A stretch of DNA of 64,000 nt from Yponomeuta sedellus (taxonomy: Eukaryota; Arthropoda; Insecta; Lepidoptera; Yponomeutidae), in the NCBI GenBank assembly GCA_934045075.1, contig OW203723.1, positions 21,541,615 to 21,605,614 on the forward strand, given 5' to 3'. Positions 1 to 10,877 of this stretch are shown here, piece by piece. Both the position numbers and the translations under genes were made by a program. A model generated the notes under the pieces. It did not search any database, was not told where the DNA came from, and saw nothing but the letters and a program-made list of their open reading frames with translations. How positions within the stretch are numbered: position 1 is the first letter of the stretch; each line of letters begins with the position of its first letter.

Positions 1-600
1 ATCACAAACTCAAACCAAAACAATACGACAAAAAGGTAGGTAACCTCAATGTGAAGAGAACCAAATGACAGATGACTATTCTAAGTTCACGTAAAGTCAC
101 CAATATTGGCTACTTACACTTAGCTAAGTACCTACCATTTCATACTCAACTTGATAAGATTCGATTCTGAATACGAAATATTTTTAAGTACCTACGTGAT
201 TTTGACATTTCTGAGACTGGTCTTAGCTTAGTTTTCGTCTCTGAATGTCAACCCAAGTTAAGGTTTTTTTTTCTTTTGGTGGCGCTAGTAGGTAGCACCC
301 CGAAGCGCCTTAAGCAATAATGTCTATCAGCATAATTCAATGCTATCAGTATGTTCGCTCGTCCTAGCTCATTCATTCATATAATGAGAACAATTTAATC
401 ATCACTCAAGACACAATGTTTAAAACATTACGAAATAATACATGTCACTGATATTAAGGTAACAATGTCAATACAAAATAAAATAGTTACATGTCACACT
501 TAATAAAAAAAAATACATGCACAGTAAGATATACAATTTCGTCAAGAACACATAAAATAAAAATAATATAAACACACAAAAAAAAAACGAAAAAAAAAGT
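1..600. other. AT-rich upstream sequence, no gene seen
   Basis: The stretch is AT-rich with A-runs towards the end (about 505-600). I see no coding potential and no repeat shared with the rest of the window. Confidence 0.5.
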
Positions 601-630
601 GAGAACTCACGTCTAAGATTGGAGAGTCAT

Positions 631-833
631 TAACATAACATAACATTTACATACAGGCACATACATTGCTTCTGACCCCACACTAGGATAGCCTGTGTCG
701 TGGGAACCAGAAACAACGACGTCACAAACATGTAAACATCCAAGACCTAGGGTTTTTTTTGTCCCCAGCCGGGATTCGAACCCGGGACCTCTTGCATGGT
801 AGGCTGATGCGCTATCGCTACGCCTCAGAGGTC
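631..833 (-). repeat. SINE-A copy (tRNA-derived SINE)
   Basis: Read on the minus strand, this begins with a tRNA-like head (AGGTC, then the B-box-like GGGTTCGAATCCC around 774-786) and continues into a body containing the words GTTTCTGGTTCCCACGAC and GTGTGGGGTCAGAAGCAATG. The same head and body recur at 26024-26222, 35535-35716 and 57465-57637, and the body alone at 14695-14822. A Pol III-type internal promoter plus a shared non-tRNA body is the layout of a tRNA-derived SINE. Confidence 0.8.
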
Positions 834-860
834 GCCATTGTTTGTTTTCATTCATTGTTT

Positions 861-1250
861 TTATAACTTCTTCTTTCGTGTCGAAAGCGCCGCCCTCCTC
901 TCAGACATCTCGCTCCCAAAACCGCGCCACTGCGAGCGCCGGGTGATGCCTCCATGAGATCCCGCAAACTGCACTGTGGAACTTTTTTTTGCCCTATAAA
1001 GGGCACCCTCCTGAGGACACGGGGGAGGGAGGTGGTGAATGCTCATGCATAACAGCACGGACCCGGCCGTGCTGCCAATGTGGTACTCACAAGAAGTGCG
1101 CCTACCCACTAAACACCACCTTGGTGCTAAGGACCTCTAAACCCACATCGGGAGCGACCCCCCTCAAGGCCGAGGAGGGCGCACACTGTGGAGCCACCTA
1201 CAGCTTTATTGTTTTTATATCATAAATTGCATATAAAAACTTATTTTAGG
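861..1250. other. GC-rich segment, unclassified
   Basis: This block is clearly more GC-rich than its flanks and lies between two SINE pieces. It has overlapping short open frames on both strands, including 989-1225 plus, but none has a recognisable domain. It is probably part of an unclassified mobile element. I found no second copy in the window. Confidence 0.35.
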
Positions 1251-1255
1251 TTGCC

Positions 1256-1340
1256 TATAAACGTTCCATTGAAGGGCACAGGCCTTCTCTTAGAGAAAGA
1301 GTATGGGCCTAATTGTATTTCTTAATGATTCGCGATACTC
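1256..1340 (-). repeat. SINE-E tail, left part of an interrupted copy
   Basis: This is the reverse complement of the E-type tail (GGCCTGTGCCCT... near its end). The copy appears to resume at 1587-1690, with an inverted-repeat element in between. Uninterrupted relatives are at 31925-32178 and 40365-40515. Confidence 0.65.
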
Positions 1341-1586
1341 ATACATTTATAGTTATATATTCAACGGGTCTAATCGCGGTTATTAATTAGGTACAACGTG
1401 ATTACCTTAGTGTCGGTCCGTTGCGAAAAACTTAAAAGTGACTACCCACAATAATTGATTGTACTTCAGTCTACCCATGACCACGGCAACTTTACTGCAA
1501 CGCTGCCAAAACGCCTTGAAATAAGGTAATTACGTTTTACCTAATAATTAATCGCGGTTAGACCCGTTTAATATATAACTACGTAT
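1341..1586. mobile_element. Inverted-repeat MITE inside a SINE-E copy
   Basis: Arms at about 1351-1393 and 1540-1585 are inverted repeats. The core arm reads AACGGGTCTAAYCGCGRTTA, and the matching context extends outward through TAGTTATATATT. The interior has no ORF. It splits a SINE-E copy, so it is younger than that SINE. Flanking GTATGGGCYTAAT words (about 1304-1316 and 1582-1594) appear on both sides and may be a target duplication or part of the insertion event. Confidence 0.7.
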
Positions 1587-1690
1587 GGGCTTAATAACCG
1601 CTGACCCACCAAGGATTGGCAATTTCAAGCGCTGAGGTATTTGAACACCTCAGACACTTAGGTTTCCTCACGATGTAATGTTCTGTCGAT
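1587..1690 (-). repeat. SINE-E, right part of the interrupted copy
   Basis: It contains GATTGGCAATTTCAAGCGC, GCTGAGGTATTTGAACACC and TTTCCTCACGATG, the same order as in the copies at 29985-30115, 31925-32178, 36765-36962 and 40365-40515. It continues the piece at 1256-1340. Confidence 0.7.
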
Positions 1691-1699
1691 GTAGATATA

Positions 1700-2459
1700 A
1701 AAACTTAGGGAAATCTTAAGAACGGAAAAATATATTCTATTCGGGGTTTTTGGTATCACAAAAAATTAAAAAAATAAAGTTATAATACCTACTCTTAAAC
1801 AAAAAACATTATTAGATTTAGATTTTTCATTGAATTCAATATAAAACTGCGGTTTGAAGGCAAAGTGCATGTGCTTTGAAACGTTATTTTACGAGATAAC
1901 TCAAATATTGACAACTGCTTCATCAATCATCATACATTACTTATATACCTAAGGCGTTACGTACGTGCAAGTTGTGAGGTTATGTTTGGGCCCGATTTGT
2001 ATGGCGAGTTTTTGTATCGCATGCCTATATTGACTTTTCCACAGGTTAAATTATGAATAGTTATATTTTTCACTTGTAACACGATCTCTCCGATTATATT
2101 AAAACATTTTTAGTACAACTCTCTATTCAAGAAATGTCAACCTCTTTTATCATATCAATATTCTACTTCTTGTCTTTGAGAATATTAATTTCGTAGATAG
2201 AGTAGAACTACTCCCTCTACGATTAATTTAGTGAAGGTAAACGAAAAAAAATTAGGCTGCATAAAATTACACCAATACATAAAAAAAATTGGCTGAATGC
2301 AACGAAATTCCAAGAAACTACGAAAACTCCAACAGATAAGAAGAAGATAAAAATAAAAAAAAAGCGCATTCGAGTTGAATTTTCCACCAACACCCAAATT
2401 TTAAATTTCCTAGTACCTGCGTATTTGAAATGAGGCTTTACTGAAATAAGTGATTTTAC
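1700..2459. other. No feature recognised
   Basis: AT-rich sequence. Two overlapping short minus-strand open frames (2185-2397, 2223-2498) are low-complexity, Phe/Ile-rich translations and are not credible genes. Confidence 0.5.
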
Positions 2460-2502
2460 TATTTTTATTTTTAATGCACTAACCCGTGCTAAGGACAAAT
2501 GA
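2460..2502. repeat. Family C end fragment
   Basis: It contains TTAATGCACTAACCCGTGC followed by TAAGGACAAAT, the same terminal word as the family C copies at 22.1 and 23.2 kb. Only this end is present. Confidence 0.7.
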
Positions 2503-2589
2503 TTTTCTAAGTGATTTTCTCATGAACAAAATGTTATCATTTCCTCGGAGAATTTTACTGTTTTATACAATATAAAATTAAAAAAAATA

Positions 2590-2825
2590 TTTTAGACCGA
2601 CCACGCAGAAAGGGTTCCTACACCCGGGGGGCGGGGAAAAGACATATTATTAATCCAAGTCCCTTCAGTATATTTAGTATGAAATTTATATAACTTTTTT
2701 CCTTTGTGAATATAATTAGTATGTTCCCCGTCGCGTCTTGTTCCGTGTTCGCGCCCCCGTCCCACGCCCCTTCTTGCTTTTAAGTTTTGAAGACAGAGCC
2801 ATCTAGAGGCCACATTGAGAACCCT
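2590..2825. repeat. Possible unclassified repeat
   Basis: The sequence is GC-rich at both ends and begins with CACGCAGAAAGG. A similar phrase (CCCACGCAGAAAGGACGGGG) starts a segment at about 39858, which suggests two divergent copies of one element. The match is short, so the call is weak. Confidence 0.3.
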
Positions 2826-3289
2826 TTATTATTGATTAGTGTCATCTAGTGTCTAATAGCAGCACTAACATAAGGCAAAAAATGTACAGCCAAAGGAACT
2901 TGTCTATTATCATTCCAATTATTTTTAGCTCTCTAATATTTTGGCAATCAGACTTAGCCTCTTATTACAACAAAATATATGTCGATACTGATGCATCAAA
3001 TTATAGACATGTTATCTTTGCTGTATTTCAGCAAACAAGTGGTGGTGTCTTGTATTGATTTTGCACAGAAACTCATGAATGTAAGTGACCCAGTTATTAT
3101 TATTAGACACCTTTAAGATAATGTAGAGTAACACAATAATGTTCTTAGCAAATAATTATAATTGTAATATTGCGCAGTATTTTAATTAACATAGTGTGCA
3201 AACATATAATATCTTGCTTGCACGATTTACTGCCACCTGTTGTTCTAAAACCGAACTACACTTTGCTCTACATTGTCTTTAGTCTATTG

Positions 3290-3541
3290 CGAATTGTCAA
3301 CCATAGTGCATTGCGCATAAATGGCCGCCATGTTGCTGCCGTCTGAAAGATGTTCTCAACTTTGCGTGTTTACTAATGGATTTTATGGACTTCTCTAGCA
3401 AAATTATTGTGATTGTGAAATTGTGAGTGTAAAATGGTTTTATATATCGTATATTGTTGTGATTGAAAAGTCTATCAAATGTCTTTGAAGCCAATAAGCA
3501 GTGAAATTTTCTTTAGATAGTCATTCGAATCGGACGGCATA
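3290..3541 (+). promoter_or_regulatory. bun: Probable 5' leader and core promoter of bunched long isoform
   Basis: The sequence before the start codon has GGCCGCCATGTTG at 3322-3334, which resembles a YY1-type CGCCAT promoter motif. It also holds at least five upstream ATGs, each closed by a stop before the main start. An in-frame TAG at 3518-3520 is followed only by the ATG at 3542, which fixes the start in this frame. The transcription start itself is not visible; placing it near 3290 is inference. Confidence 0.45.
3321..3398 (+). other. Upstream ORF (25 codons) in the bunched leader
   Basis: ATG at 3321 opens a 25-codon frame closed by TAG at 3396-3398, out of frame with the main start. 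Further upstream ATGs in the same leader open very short frames, the last ending in the TAG at 3518-3520. If the mRNA includes this region, initiation at the main start would depend on leaky scanning or reinitiation. Confidence 0.5.
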
Positions 3542-6246
3542 ATGGCTGACAATCTTATTCAAAAGTCACACAAAAATAGTGAGAAAAACAAATATAACAA
3601 CGTCGTTCACCGTACTACAAGTGAATCTCTTCGACTGAACGAGTCAGAGAAGGGAGTGACTCACCCGACAAGTCTCCAGGCCGCCCATAACCCACGGAAA
3701 ATATCTTCGTTTCAGATCACCAGTGTGAGTGTGACGGTCGGCTCTCGAGTGAGCACAGACGCAGGAGAGGACTCGGCCGACGATCTAGATGAATCTCACA
3801 CCGACGACATCTCGAGGGTGACAGACATAGAGAATGAGACACCGAGCTACTCAGAGGATACCTTCTCAAAAGACGATGTGTTTTACAACGCGTCGAGCAC
3901 GTCGCTAGGCTGTGCTCCGGTGATCCCCACCAGCTCTCAGTACGGCCTCGCCATCGTCGGTCAGGACGGCGCGTCCGCTCTAGGAGGACCAGTGCCAAAT
4001 AGTAATAGTGCCCAAGTGAATGACATGCATGTTAGTGTTACTAACGCTGCGACAGGCAACATTATCAGCATAGGGAATGCCAAACCACAGGAAGGTATGA
4101 AAGAAATCCAAGAGCATGTCAGAAATGAACGATTCAAAGTTGTGAAAATAGAAAGTACTGAGCCGTTCCGACGAGGCCGATGGATGTGTATGGACTATTT
4201 GGATCACACTACATCACAGCAGAACGCTCCCATTACGTTGAACAATAACTTGGATGTGACAGAAACTAACACGCTGCAGGCTCCAGACAGTGGTGTAGTG
4301 ATAACGGATTGTCAACACGATGATTTGCCCAATGATCTGAATAATAAAGGGCCTAGGGATATTCAAAGTAATGCTCCCACTGTGCAACAATTAGATCAAA
4401 ATGTGCATCAACAGTTTCCTATTGCTTCCCCAGGGCAGTCGTTGACCCAGCCTTTAAACATAGTGCAACAACAAATGCCAGTTACGCAGTCAGTGTCTGT
4501 GCAATCACCACCGTTAGAGATGCCTCAGCAAATGCCCGCCCAGAGCCTGCAACCTAACCAGCAGGTGACCCAACAGCACCCTCAGAGCATGACTCATATC
4601 ACTATGCAGAACCCTGCTCAGAACCACCCACAGCAGACTCAGCAGCAGCAAGTGCAGCAGATACCTCAGAGCTTTCCTCAGCACCAGCTACAACAAGTTA
4701 TAGCGCAGTCGCAAGGCATCACTATGCAACAGATTCCTATGCACCAGCAAATGCCACAGCAGATGCAACAAATGCCCAACCAACAGATGCAGCAAATCAA
4801 CCAACATATGCCGCAGAATCAGATGGCTAACATGCAACAGATGCAACAGCAGATGCCGCAGATGCAGGCCATGACAAACCAGGGCCAGATGCCGCAAGTC
4901 ACCAACCAGCAACCGCAGATGCAGCAGATGCAAATGCAACAGATGCAGGGCCAGCCTAATCCGCAGCAAATGCATCAGATGCAGCAGGGTCCCATGGCCA
5001 ACATGGGACAGGGTCATCATTTACAAAGCCAACAGTCCATGGGCCCGCAGCAACCGCAGCTGCAACATTTGCCTAGTCAGGCTCAGATCCAAGCCCTTCA
5101 GAATCAACAGATACCAAATCACATACAGCAGATGCAAATACCAACTCAGCTCACCGGTGCCAACCAACAGATGCCACAAATGCAACCTCAAATGCACCAA
5201 CTCCCGTCGCAGCCACAGCAATCTGTTGTCCCGCAAATGCACCAAATACAACAACAGGGCATGTCAGGTGTGCAGCCTCAGTATAACCAAGCTGTGAACC
5301 AGCAGCCCAACACCCAGACAATGATTAATACCAACATGCCATCATCACAAGCTATGGTTCAGCAACAACATAATGTTCCACAATATCACACTCAACAATC
5401 TCAAATGAGTCAGCAAGGCCAGACTCTTCCCCAAGAGGTGCTCTCCAACATTGCTTCATCGCAGCAAGGAGCCACTCTTCCTTCCAACCTGCAATCCATG
5501 GCCAATCAGCCACAGGGTTCCACACTGCCAGCGAATCTCCAAAGTCTAACCAATCAACAGCAAACGATGGCACCCCAACACACGATGGCTCCGCAGCAAC
5601 AGAATGTACAGCAAGGTAACATGCAAATGATGACCGCACCGCAGCAGAATATGCAGATGACTCTGGACGGGAATCAGCCCAGTATGCAGATACCCGCCTC
5701 AGATCCTATATTCATGCAGCCAACAAACGTCGGGCAGCAGATGCCGGTGCAGCAGCACATGGCCCAGCAGGGCATCATGCCGCAGCAGGTCAACAATCAG
5801 GGCCAGATGTATGTGCCTAGTCAGGCTGTGCCTCAAGTGTCGATGGCACACCAGAACATGCCGATGACAATGCAGCAGACTTTGCCCGTGGGTATGGGCG
5901 GTGGAGTGCACGCGAACGTGGTGCAATCTCAGACTAGCATGGGATTGGGTTACGGTAGTGTAGTGCCGGTGATGTCTCAGAGCAGTGTCGCGCCAGTGGA
6001 GGCTGCGGTCTCGGGGACTAACTCTCCGGTAGTGTCGCTCCCTGTGAGCTCGACGGCTTACAGCCAGCCCGGCCACGAAGGCCAGGGCTTCGGGAGCCCA
6101 GTGAATGTGATGTCGCACGCGGTCAGTGGTTCGGTGAATGTGAATGCTTGTGACAGTGGCGTCGCGGAGCCTGACGCGCTGCAGGCTGCCGACGCCGGCG
6201 ACGGAAAGGAGGACCCGCAGTCGTCCCAGCAGCCTGAGGATGAAAG
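3542..6246 (+). CDS. bun: bunched, long isoform (TSC22 domain family), first coding exon
   Basis: The open frame runs 902 codons to a TGA that overlaps a splice donor, so the coding part of the exon is 3542-6246 and ends mid-codon. The ATG has A at -3 and G at +4, with an in-frame TAG 21 bases upstream. Residues about 52-69 (ISSFQITSVSVTV) match the first conserved box of long TSC22D proteins, an acidic DDLDESHTDD stretch follows at 80-90, and residues 195-221 (RFKVVKI...FRRGRWMCMDYLD) match the second box. Residues about 265-790 are Gln/Met/Pro-rich with QMQQMP-type repeats. The C-terminal TSC-box and leucine zipper are absent and must lie on exons beyond the window. In Drosophila the long isoform (BunA) promotes growth and works with the adaptor Madm, which binds through the second box. 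That role is family knowledge, not shown here. Confidence 0.93.
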
Positions 6247-6252
6247 GTGAGT
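6245..6252 (+). other. bun: 5' splice donor of the bunched long-isoform exon
   Basis: The exon ends AAAG followed by GTGAGT, a near-perfect donor. The reading frame hits TGA inside the donor. The coding exon is 2705 nt, so two bases of the last codon are on this exon and one comes from the next. Confidence 0.85.
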
Positions 6253-7599
6253 GCTGCCGTTTTACTATAAGTGGCCTAGTTGTGTTTCCTTTAGGGTTAT
6301 TCAACGACTAGCCGATATATGGAGTAGCCGCGGCAGTCGAAAAAGGTTGTTGCGTTTTTGGAAACGAGTGACTTGACTATTGATAGGCATTTAAAATTTT
6401 CAACAAGACGGCTGTGTTATACTACAATTTGTAAATTATTACGACATTCGAGATACATTGCGTAGCAGTCTACTTGTTGATCTATGGGGTTAATCTACTT
6501 TGTAGCTATGCGATGTACATCGGAGTGTTTGAATTTTATTTATTTATTTCTTAACAAATTATATGTTTAAGAGTACAGTAAGTGCCTGAACACTTCACTA
6601 GGCAAGCCCGTGCTGAAGTGATCAGATTCCATTATCGATTGCTGTGTAGGTAAGAAGAGGCAGTGCTACATAATCATATAAAACACATCAACAAACAGCA
6701 CACCATAGATTAGACCAACTGACATATAAATACGTAAACACAATATACTATCATATCAAATAACATAATATTACATAAATGCTATACATAGAATATTATT
6801 ATATAATAAAATAATAATAGCTAAAATACATTATACTTATCATGTTACTATATCCATTACTAGCTTTATAAACCATGAATTGTAGCGAATAAACCATGAA
6901 TTGTACGTAGTTCTATGAAACAGGCCTCAGGTCAACCTTTGCATTTTTATTGCAATGTCGCCCGCAACGTAAATGGGTCTGTCCATTCATTTATGTAGAC
7001 GTAGTTATGTAAACTATAATGTTGTTTACATAATTCTTGTGCGAATCCGTGCGTATTAGATCATGTTTACAAGTGGTATTCCCTGAGGGTTACATCTCTT
7101 TTGGACTGGGTGTTTTCCTCAATGCATTTTTAAGAGATATTTAAAATATGTAGAGAGTCTTACTGAATGAAACATCACACTTTATTAGGTAACCTAATTT
7201 GATTAAAACAAGGTGTGCCGGTAAGTCTCTTTAAAGCTACAGATTTCATTTTATTATTGCCGATGTTCCTAGGTCAAAGGTCATTTAACGGTAATGAAGG
7301 TAATTAAATTTACGCCTTTAATCCAATCGCCATTAGACCTGTTAAACTTTGTCGGATAGTGACGTCGGAAGCGACAATACTCGAGCTGGATTGGGAACTT
7401 GAAACTTGAAATTGCCGCTCAGACAAGTAGACATGGCTTCATGTCCCTGATGAGGGGCAACTGAATATAATCTCTCTCTTTTTATCCCCCCCCCCTCTCT
7501 CAAATTCTTTGAACTAAGTTGTTATGACACAGTATTCCTATACCTCCTGTATCTATCCAGAGTTTAGTAACACAGTTTTTCGTCTAATAATAAGAGAAA
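6253..7599. other. No feature recognised
   Basis: AT-rich intronic sequence with a short C-run followed by CT repeats at about 7487-7500. No ORF of interest and no copy of the repeat families described elsewhere. Confidence 0.5.
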
Positions 7600-7850
7600 T
7601 CTTTCACATGTCATCCAGCATTCCTGTACAGTCAGCGTCGTTAGGCCATCTGTACACACTCGCCTGAGAGCCTGCGAATTAATTTTACATTGCGAGTTTT
7701 ACAGGACGATCCCATTGTGCCCATTGTGTAAAACCTGCAACGAATGATAAACTCGGGCGCCATGACACCTCCAAGACAGTGGAAGTAAGCGACATCTTTC
7801 ACACGGCAGCCAACATTCCTGGCCAGTCAGTCTCCACAGCCGACACATCT
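7600..7850. repeat. Dispersed repeat shared with 39.6 kb
   Basis: The segment from about 7650 (TGTACACACTCGCCTGAGAG... ACGATCCCATTGTGCC... ACCTGCAACGAATGATAAAC) is a diverged copy of 39613-39750. The outer parts (7595-7650 and 7793-7850) also resemble each other (CTTTCACA..GCAGCCA..ATTCCTG), as if a local duplication flanks the element. Confidence 0.55.
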
Positions 7851-8225
7851 GCCCGTTGCATCCAATCCGCGCGACAACGGACCCCGCGTATCTATTTGCG
7901 AAAATAACTCATCCGTAGACAATGGCGCCGCGTTGTTTTCGTTGCGTTTCGCGGCGCGAACGCCCGTGCGGAATCCGGCGTCCCTTTGATGCCGTTTTAT
8001 TTGCGCGGTCGTCCTGCGCAGGAGACATAAATAGGTGGTTGACACGCACCGCGCATGGTGTGCGCCGGAATGCCGCCGCTGACTCACCCCGCAACGACCG
8101 GTGCCTCGAAGTATTCTGTACAGATAGCGCTGCTTGGAAGAACCCTTCTTGCTCGATAGGCGCGCTTATGCCGCGCGATGTGAATCCACAGCGGCCCGGC
8201 CCGAAGTGTACCGGCGGCTAAACTG
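7850..8225. other. GC/CpG-rich island in the intron
   Basis: About 375 bases rich in G, C and CpG (runs such as GGCGCCGCG and CGCGGCGCGAACG) in an otherwise AT-rich intron. It contains an open frame at 7922-8221 (99 codons, plus), but the translation is Arg/Cys-rich and shows no domain. The open frame is probably a by-product of composition. A regulatory region, an alternative promoter or an old mobile-element remnant are all possible. Confidence 0.4.
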
Positions 8226-8704
8226 GCTGGCTGCTTGCGAGCCAGAATGTATCCAAGTTTATGCTACGGTTTGGTATTGTTTAGAGTCCTAGACTGGAAG
8301 GTGGGCGGTGAAAGCCTTGGCAAGGACCAAGACAACTGCTTTGGAGGTGAATACAGACAAGTGAGTGTCGGCCTCGCCCAGCGAGGGTACCGTGCAAATT
8401 TGTTGGTACTTTCATATTGCAAATAGTTTAGGAATCGAATGATTTCATTCCAATTGTATCGATTTCAGTTGTTTTCTATACTTGTTATGAATATGATATT
8501 ACTTGCCAAATTTCATAGTTCTAGGTCAATGGAAAGTAGGTAGTCTCGAAATATACGTTTTTTTGCGGCATAAACGGTCGTATATTTTTTACGTTAACTT
8601 AAAAGTTTTTTTTTTCGCAGCTTCAAGGGATTCTTGACCTGAGTTATAGTTTTAATTCATGCTAATTTTCCTAATCCCCGTATCATTGTCATTAACGGGA
8701 ATAC
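8226..8704. other. No feature recognised
   Basis: Intronic sequence without a credible ORF or a repeat seen elsewhere in the window. Confidence 0.5.
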
Positions 8705-8705
8705 A

Positions 8706-8770
8706 ATCTCGCAAGAACATTAAGCCGAGATCTTGCGAGATAAGCAATGTCAGTGTCAATCTCGCGAGAT
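8706..8770. promoter_or_regulatory. Cluster of three TCTCGCRAGA-type motifs
   Basis: ATCTCGCAAGA occurs at 8706-8716, its reverse complement at 8731-8741, and the perfect palindrome ATCTCGCGAGAT at 8759-8770. TCTCGCGAGA is known as a core promoter element in animal genomes. Three copies in 65 bp could be a binding-site cluster. Function is inference. Confidence 0.4.
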
Positions 8771-9080
8771 CAACAATTAAAACTAATACCAATCACTACT
8801 GAAATTCTCAAGAATAATAGTCATTGTTTTAATTTTAAAAAATGAAAGCAAAACGTGTCGTGCGGCTTCGTCTAACAAATTAAGTAGCGTGTAGCTTAAA
8901 TATCCCAGAGACTTCAAAAGACATTTTAAAAATTTACTATTTGGACAGTTTAGACTATTCAATAGACTCTCCCATCTAAATATAATAATCTTCTGCAGTG
9001 AACAACTTCAGAGAATTTTCTAAATTCACTGTTAACTCTCTGAAGGTATTATATCTGAATTGTTTTTAGTGTAGTAGACT
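8771..9080. other. No feature recognised
   Basis: AT-rich. A small imperfect hairpin (CTTCAGAGA / TCTCTGAAG, about 9006-9044) is the only structure noted. Confidence 0.45.
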
Positions 9081-9159
9081 TTTTAACCGACTTCCAAAAA
9101 GGAGTAGGTTATTACTTTTTTTTTATAAATAAGACCGTAAGCGCTCGGCAAAAATCCAC

Positions 9160-9435
9160 TAGGGTTAGTCACGGGACGGTCACCCATTTTCCGAGCGCTT
9201 CCGTGCTTCGCAAGGCACGTTTAACCGTTGGTGCTGGCTGTCATGTAATGGGAATCGTGACTCCATGTCAGAGGCCTCATGGGCGGCTTGATAACTTCTG
9301 ACAGCAATGCCCGCTACTGTCTTACAATCCTCCACCGACCGGACTTGGCTACCGTGGTGGAATATAGCCTAACCTTCCTGCGATGCAGGAAGAAACCCGT
9401 GCCCCGGCAGTGGGGACATACAAGGGTTGATATCG
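9160..9435 (+). repeat. SINE-B copy, 5'-truncated
   Basis: It begins inside the SINE-B body (GTCACGGGACGGTCACCCATT) and runs through the shared 3' module (CTCCACC..CCGGACTTGGC, CTTCCTGCGATGCAGGAAG) to AGTGGGGACATACAAGGG-TTGATA. It is more diverged than the copies at 9918, 30614 and 37791. Confidence 0.8.
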
Positions 9436-9917
9436 ATAGATCGGTCGAAGACCGTAATCTTTTGTTTAGCACCAATTTTTGACTCTCAACGTTCGTTGCC
9501 TAATCATTGTTTTCTAAAAGCAACAAAACTGAAAGCAGCTTAGACAAGGAAGCGGAACACTTCCTCCTGAAAGCCGCGACCCGAACGAGGCTAACGGAAT
9601 GCATTTCAAAACATCGAGCCTCGTAAAACTGCAGCGCCTTTAGAGTCACTCGTGCGTGAAACCCAGACGGGCTTTGTGCCCAAGACTTCCGTCCGTTCTT
9701 CGAAGTGTGTCTAGTGTCTTGCGCGGGCGCCGACGCGCCAGTAACCGAGTCTCTGGCCGAAGGCCGCGTAACATGAGCCCCCAGTCTTGATCGCTGATCG
9801 TATCAGCGGACCTACGGGTGTTACCGGAAACCTCTACCGAGATACAGCCCTCTCATTGTTGATATTAATTTGGCCAAATCACGCTTCAATTGCCATTGAA
9901 GCAATTTGAGCAATTGA
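9436..9917. other. Moderately GC-rich, unclassified
   Basis: The segment around 9560-9850 is richer in GC than the surrounding intron and contains no convincing ORF. It sits between two SINE-B copies and could be an old mobile-element remnant. Confidence 0.35.
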
Positions 9918-10281
9918 AGCGCTCGTGGCCTAGGCGAACCGAGTGATTGGAATCAATCACTTGGTTAAGCAACAACAGGCGCGGTCAGGTACGGGATGGG
10001 TGAGCGTCCCGTGACTACCGCTAGTGGCATCTTTCCGAGCGCTTCCGTGCTTCGCAAAGCACGCTAAGCCGTTGGTGCCGGCTGTCATATAATGACAGTC
10101 GTTAAGCCATGTCAGAGGCCTTATGGGCGGCTTGATAACTTCTGACAGTAAGGCCCGCCACTGTCTTACAATCCTCCACCAACCCGGACTTGGCCCCCGT
10201 GGTGGAGTATGGCCTAACCTTCCTGCGATGCAGGAAGAGACCCGTGCCCCAGCAGTGGGGACATACAAGGGTTGATAACGA
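9918..10281 (+). repeat. SINE-B copy, near full length
   Basis: It starts GCGCTCGTGGCCTAGGCG and contains GGTTAAGCAACAACAGGCGC then GGATGGGTGAGCG, which resemble the internal promoter half of 5S rRNA. It continues through the shared middle (TTCCGAGCGCTTCCGTGC) and ends at CAAGGGTTGATAACGA. Short open frames on both strands here are by-products of the repeat. No clear target duplication was found for this copy. Confidence 0.85.
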
Positions 10282-10701
10282 ACGATAACGCTTCAATTGA
10301 GTGTGTTTATGTAATAGTGTAGCAAATGTAGGGCTGATGTTTCCGCTAGTTAAAAAAGACTCGTTTAGCTTTGATCTCTAATACAATGTAACTGAGTTGT
10401 TAAAGTATTTATTTATATTTATTTCTCAGATTATTAATTTGTTAAAATATAAGGCTAGTTTTTAATCTCTTTTGTTTTGTAAGGTTGTTTACATTTTCCT
10501 GATCTTATGTGTGTGTATGCTTTGGGTGACGTTCTAGATTGACACGGTTAAGCCTACTCTGTATGTTATTGATAGTTTCTTATCAGTTTTACACACCAAT
10601 AATGTAAAATAAAATAGATGCGTCCCTAAAGTCAACAAGTAGAATACTATTCTAATAATATTATAAATGAGAAAGTTTGTGACTATGTTGGATGTTTGTT
10701 A
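10282..10701. other. No feature recognised
   Basis: AT-rich sequence before the Harbinger-like element. No ORF or shared repeat. Confidence 0.45.
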
Positions 10702-10877
10702 GGGTGATATTACACTCATCAAATATCTTTGTCCAATTTTGCTGTCAAATATTTTATAAAATTTCTTTGAGGTAAGCCCATTCCACTTGTCCAATAACTT
10801 TGTCCAATATTTTATGCATAGTCTTAAGAAAATGGAGGAACGTGGAGCGTCTTCATGTGCTGCTATTGCGTCTTTAA

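Noticed and set aside
4688..6304. Minus-strand open frames of 77-201 codons under the bunched exon
   Set aside because: They are His/Leu-rich complements of the CAG/ATG-rich coding strand and have no domain; the plus-strand frame has conserved motifs.
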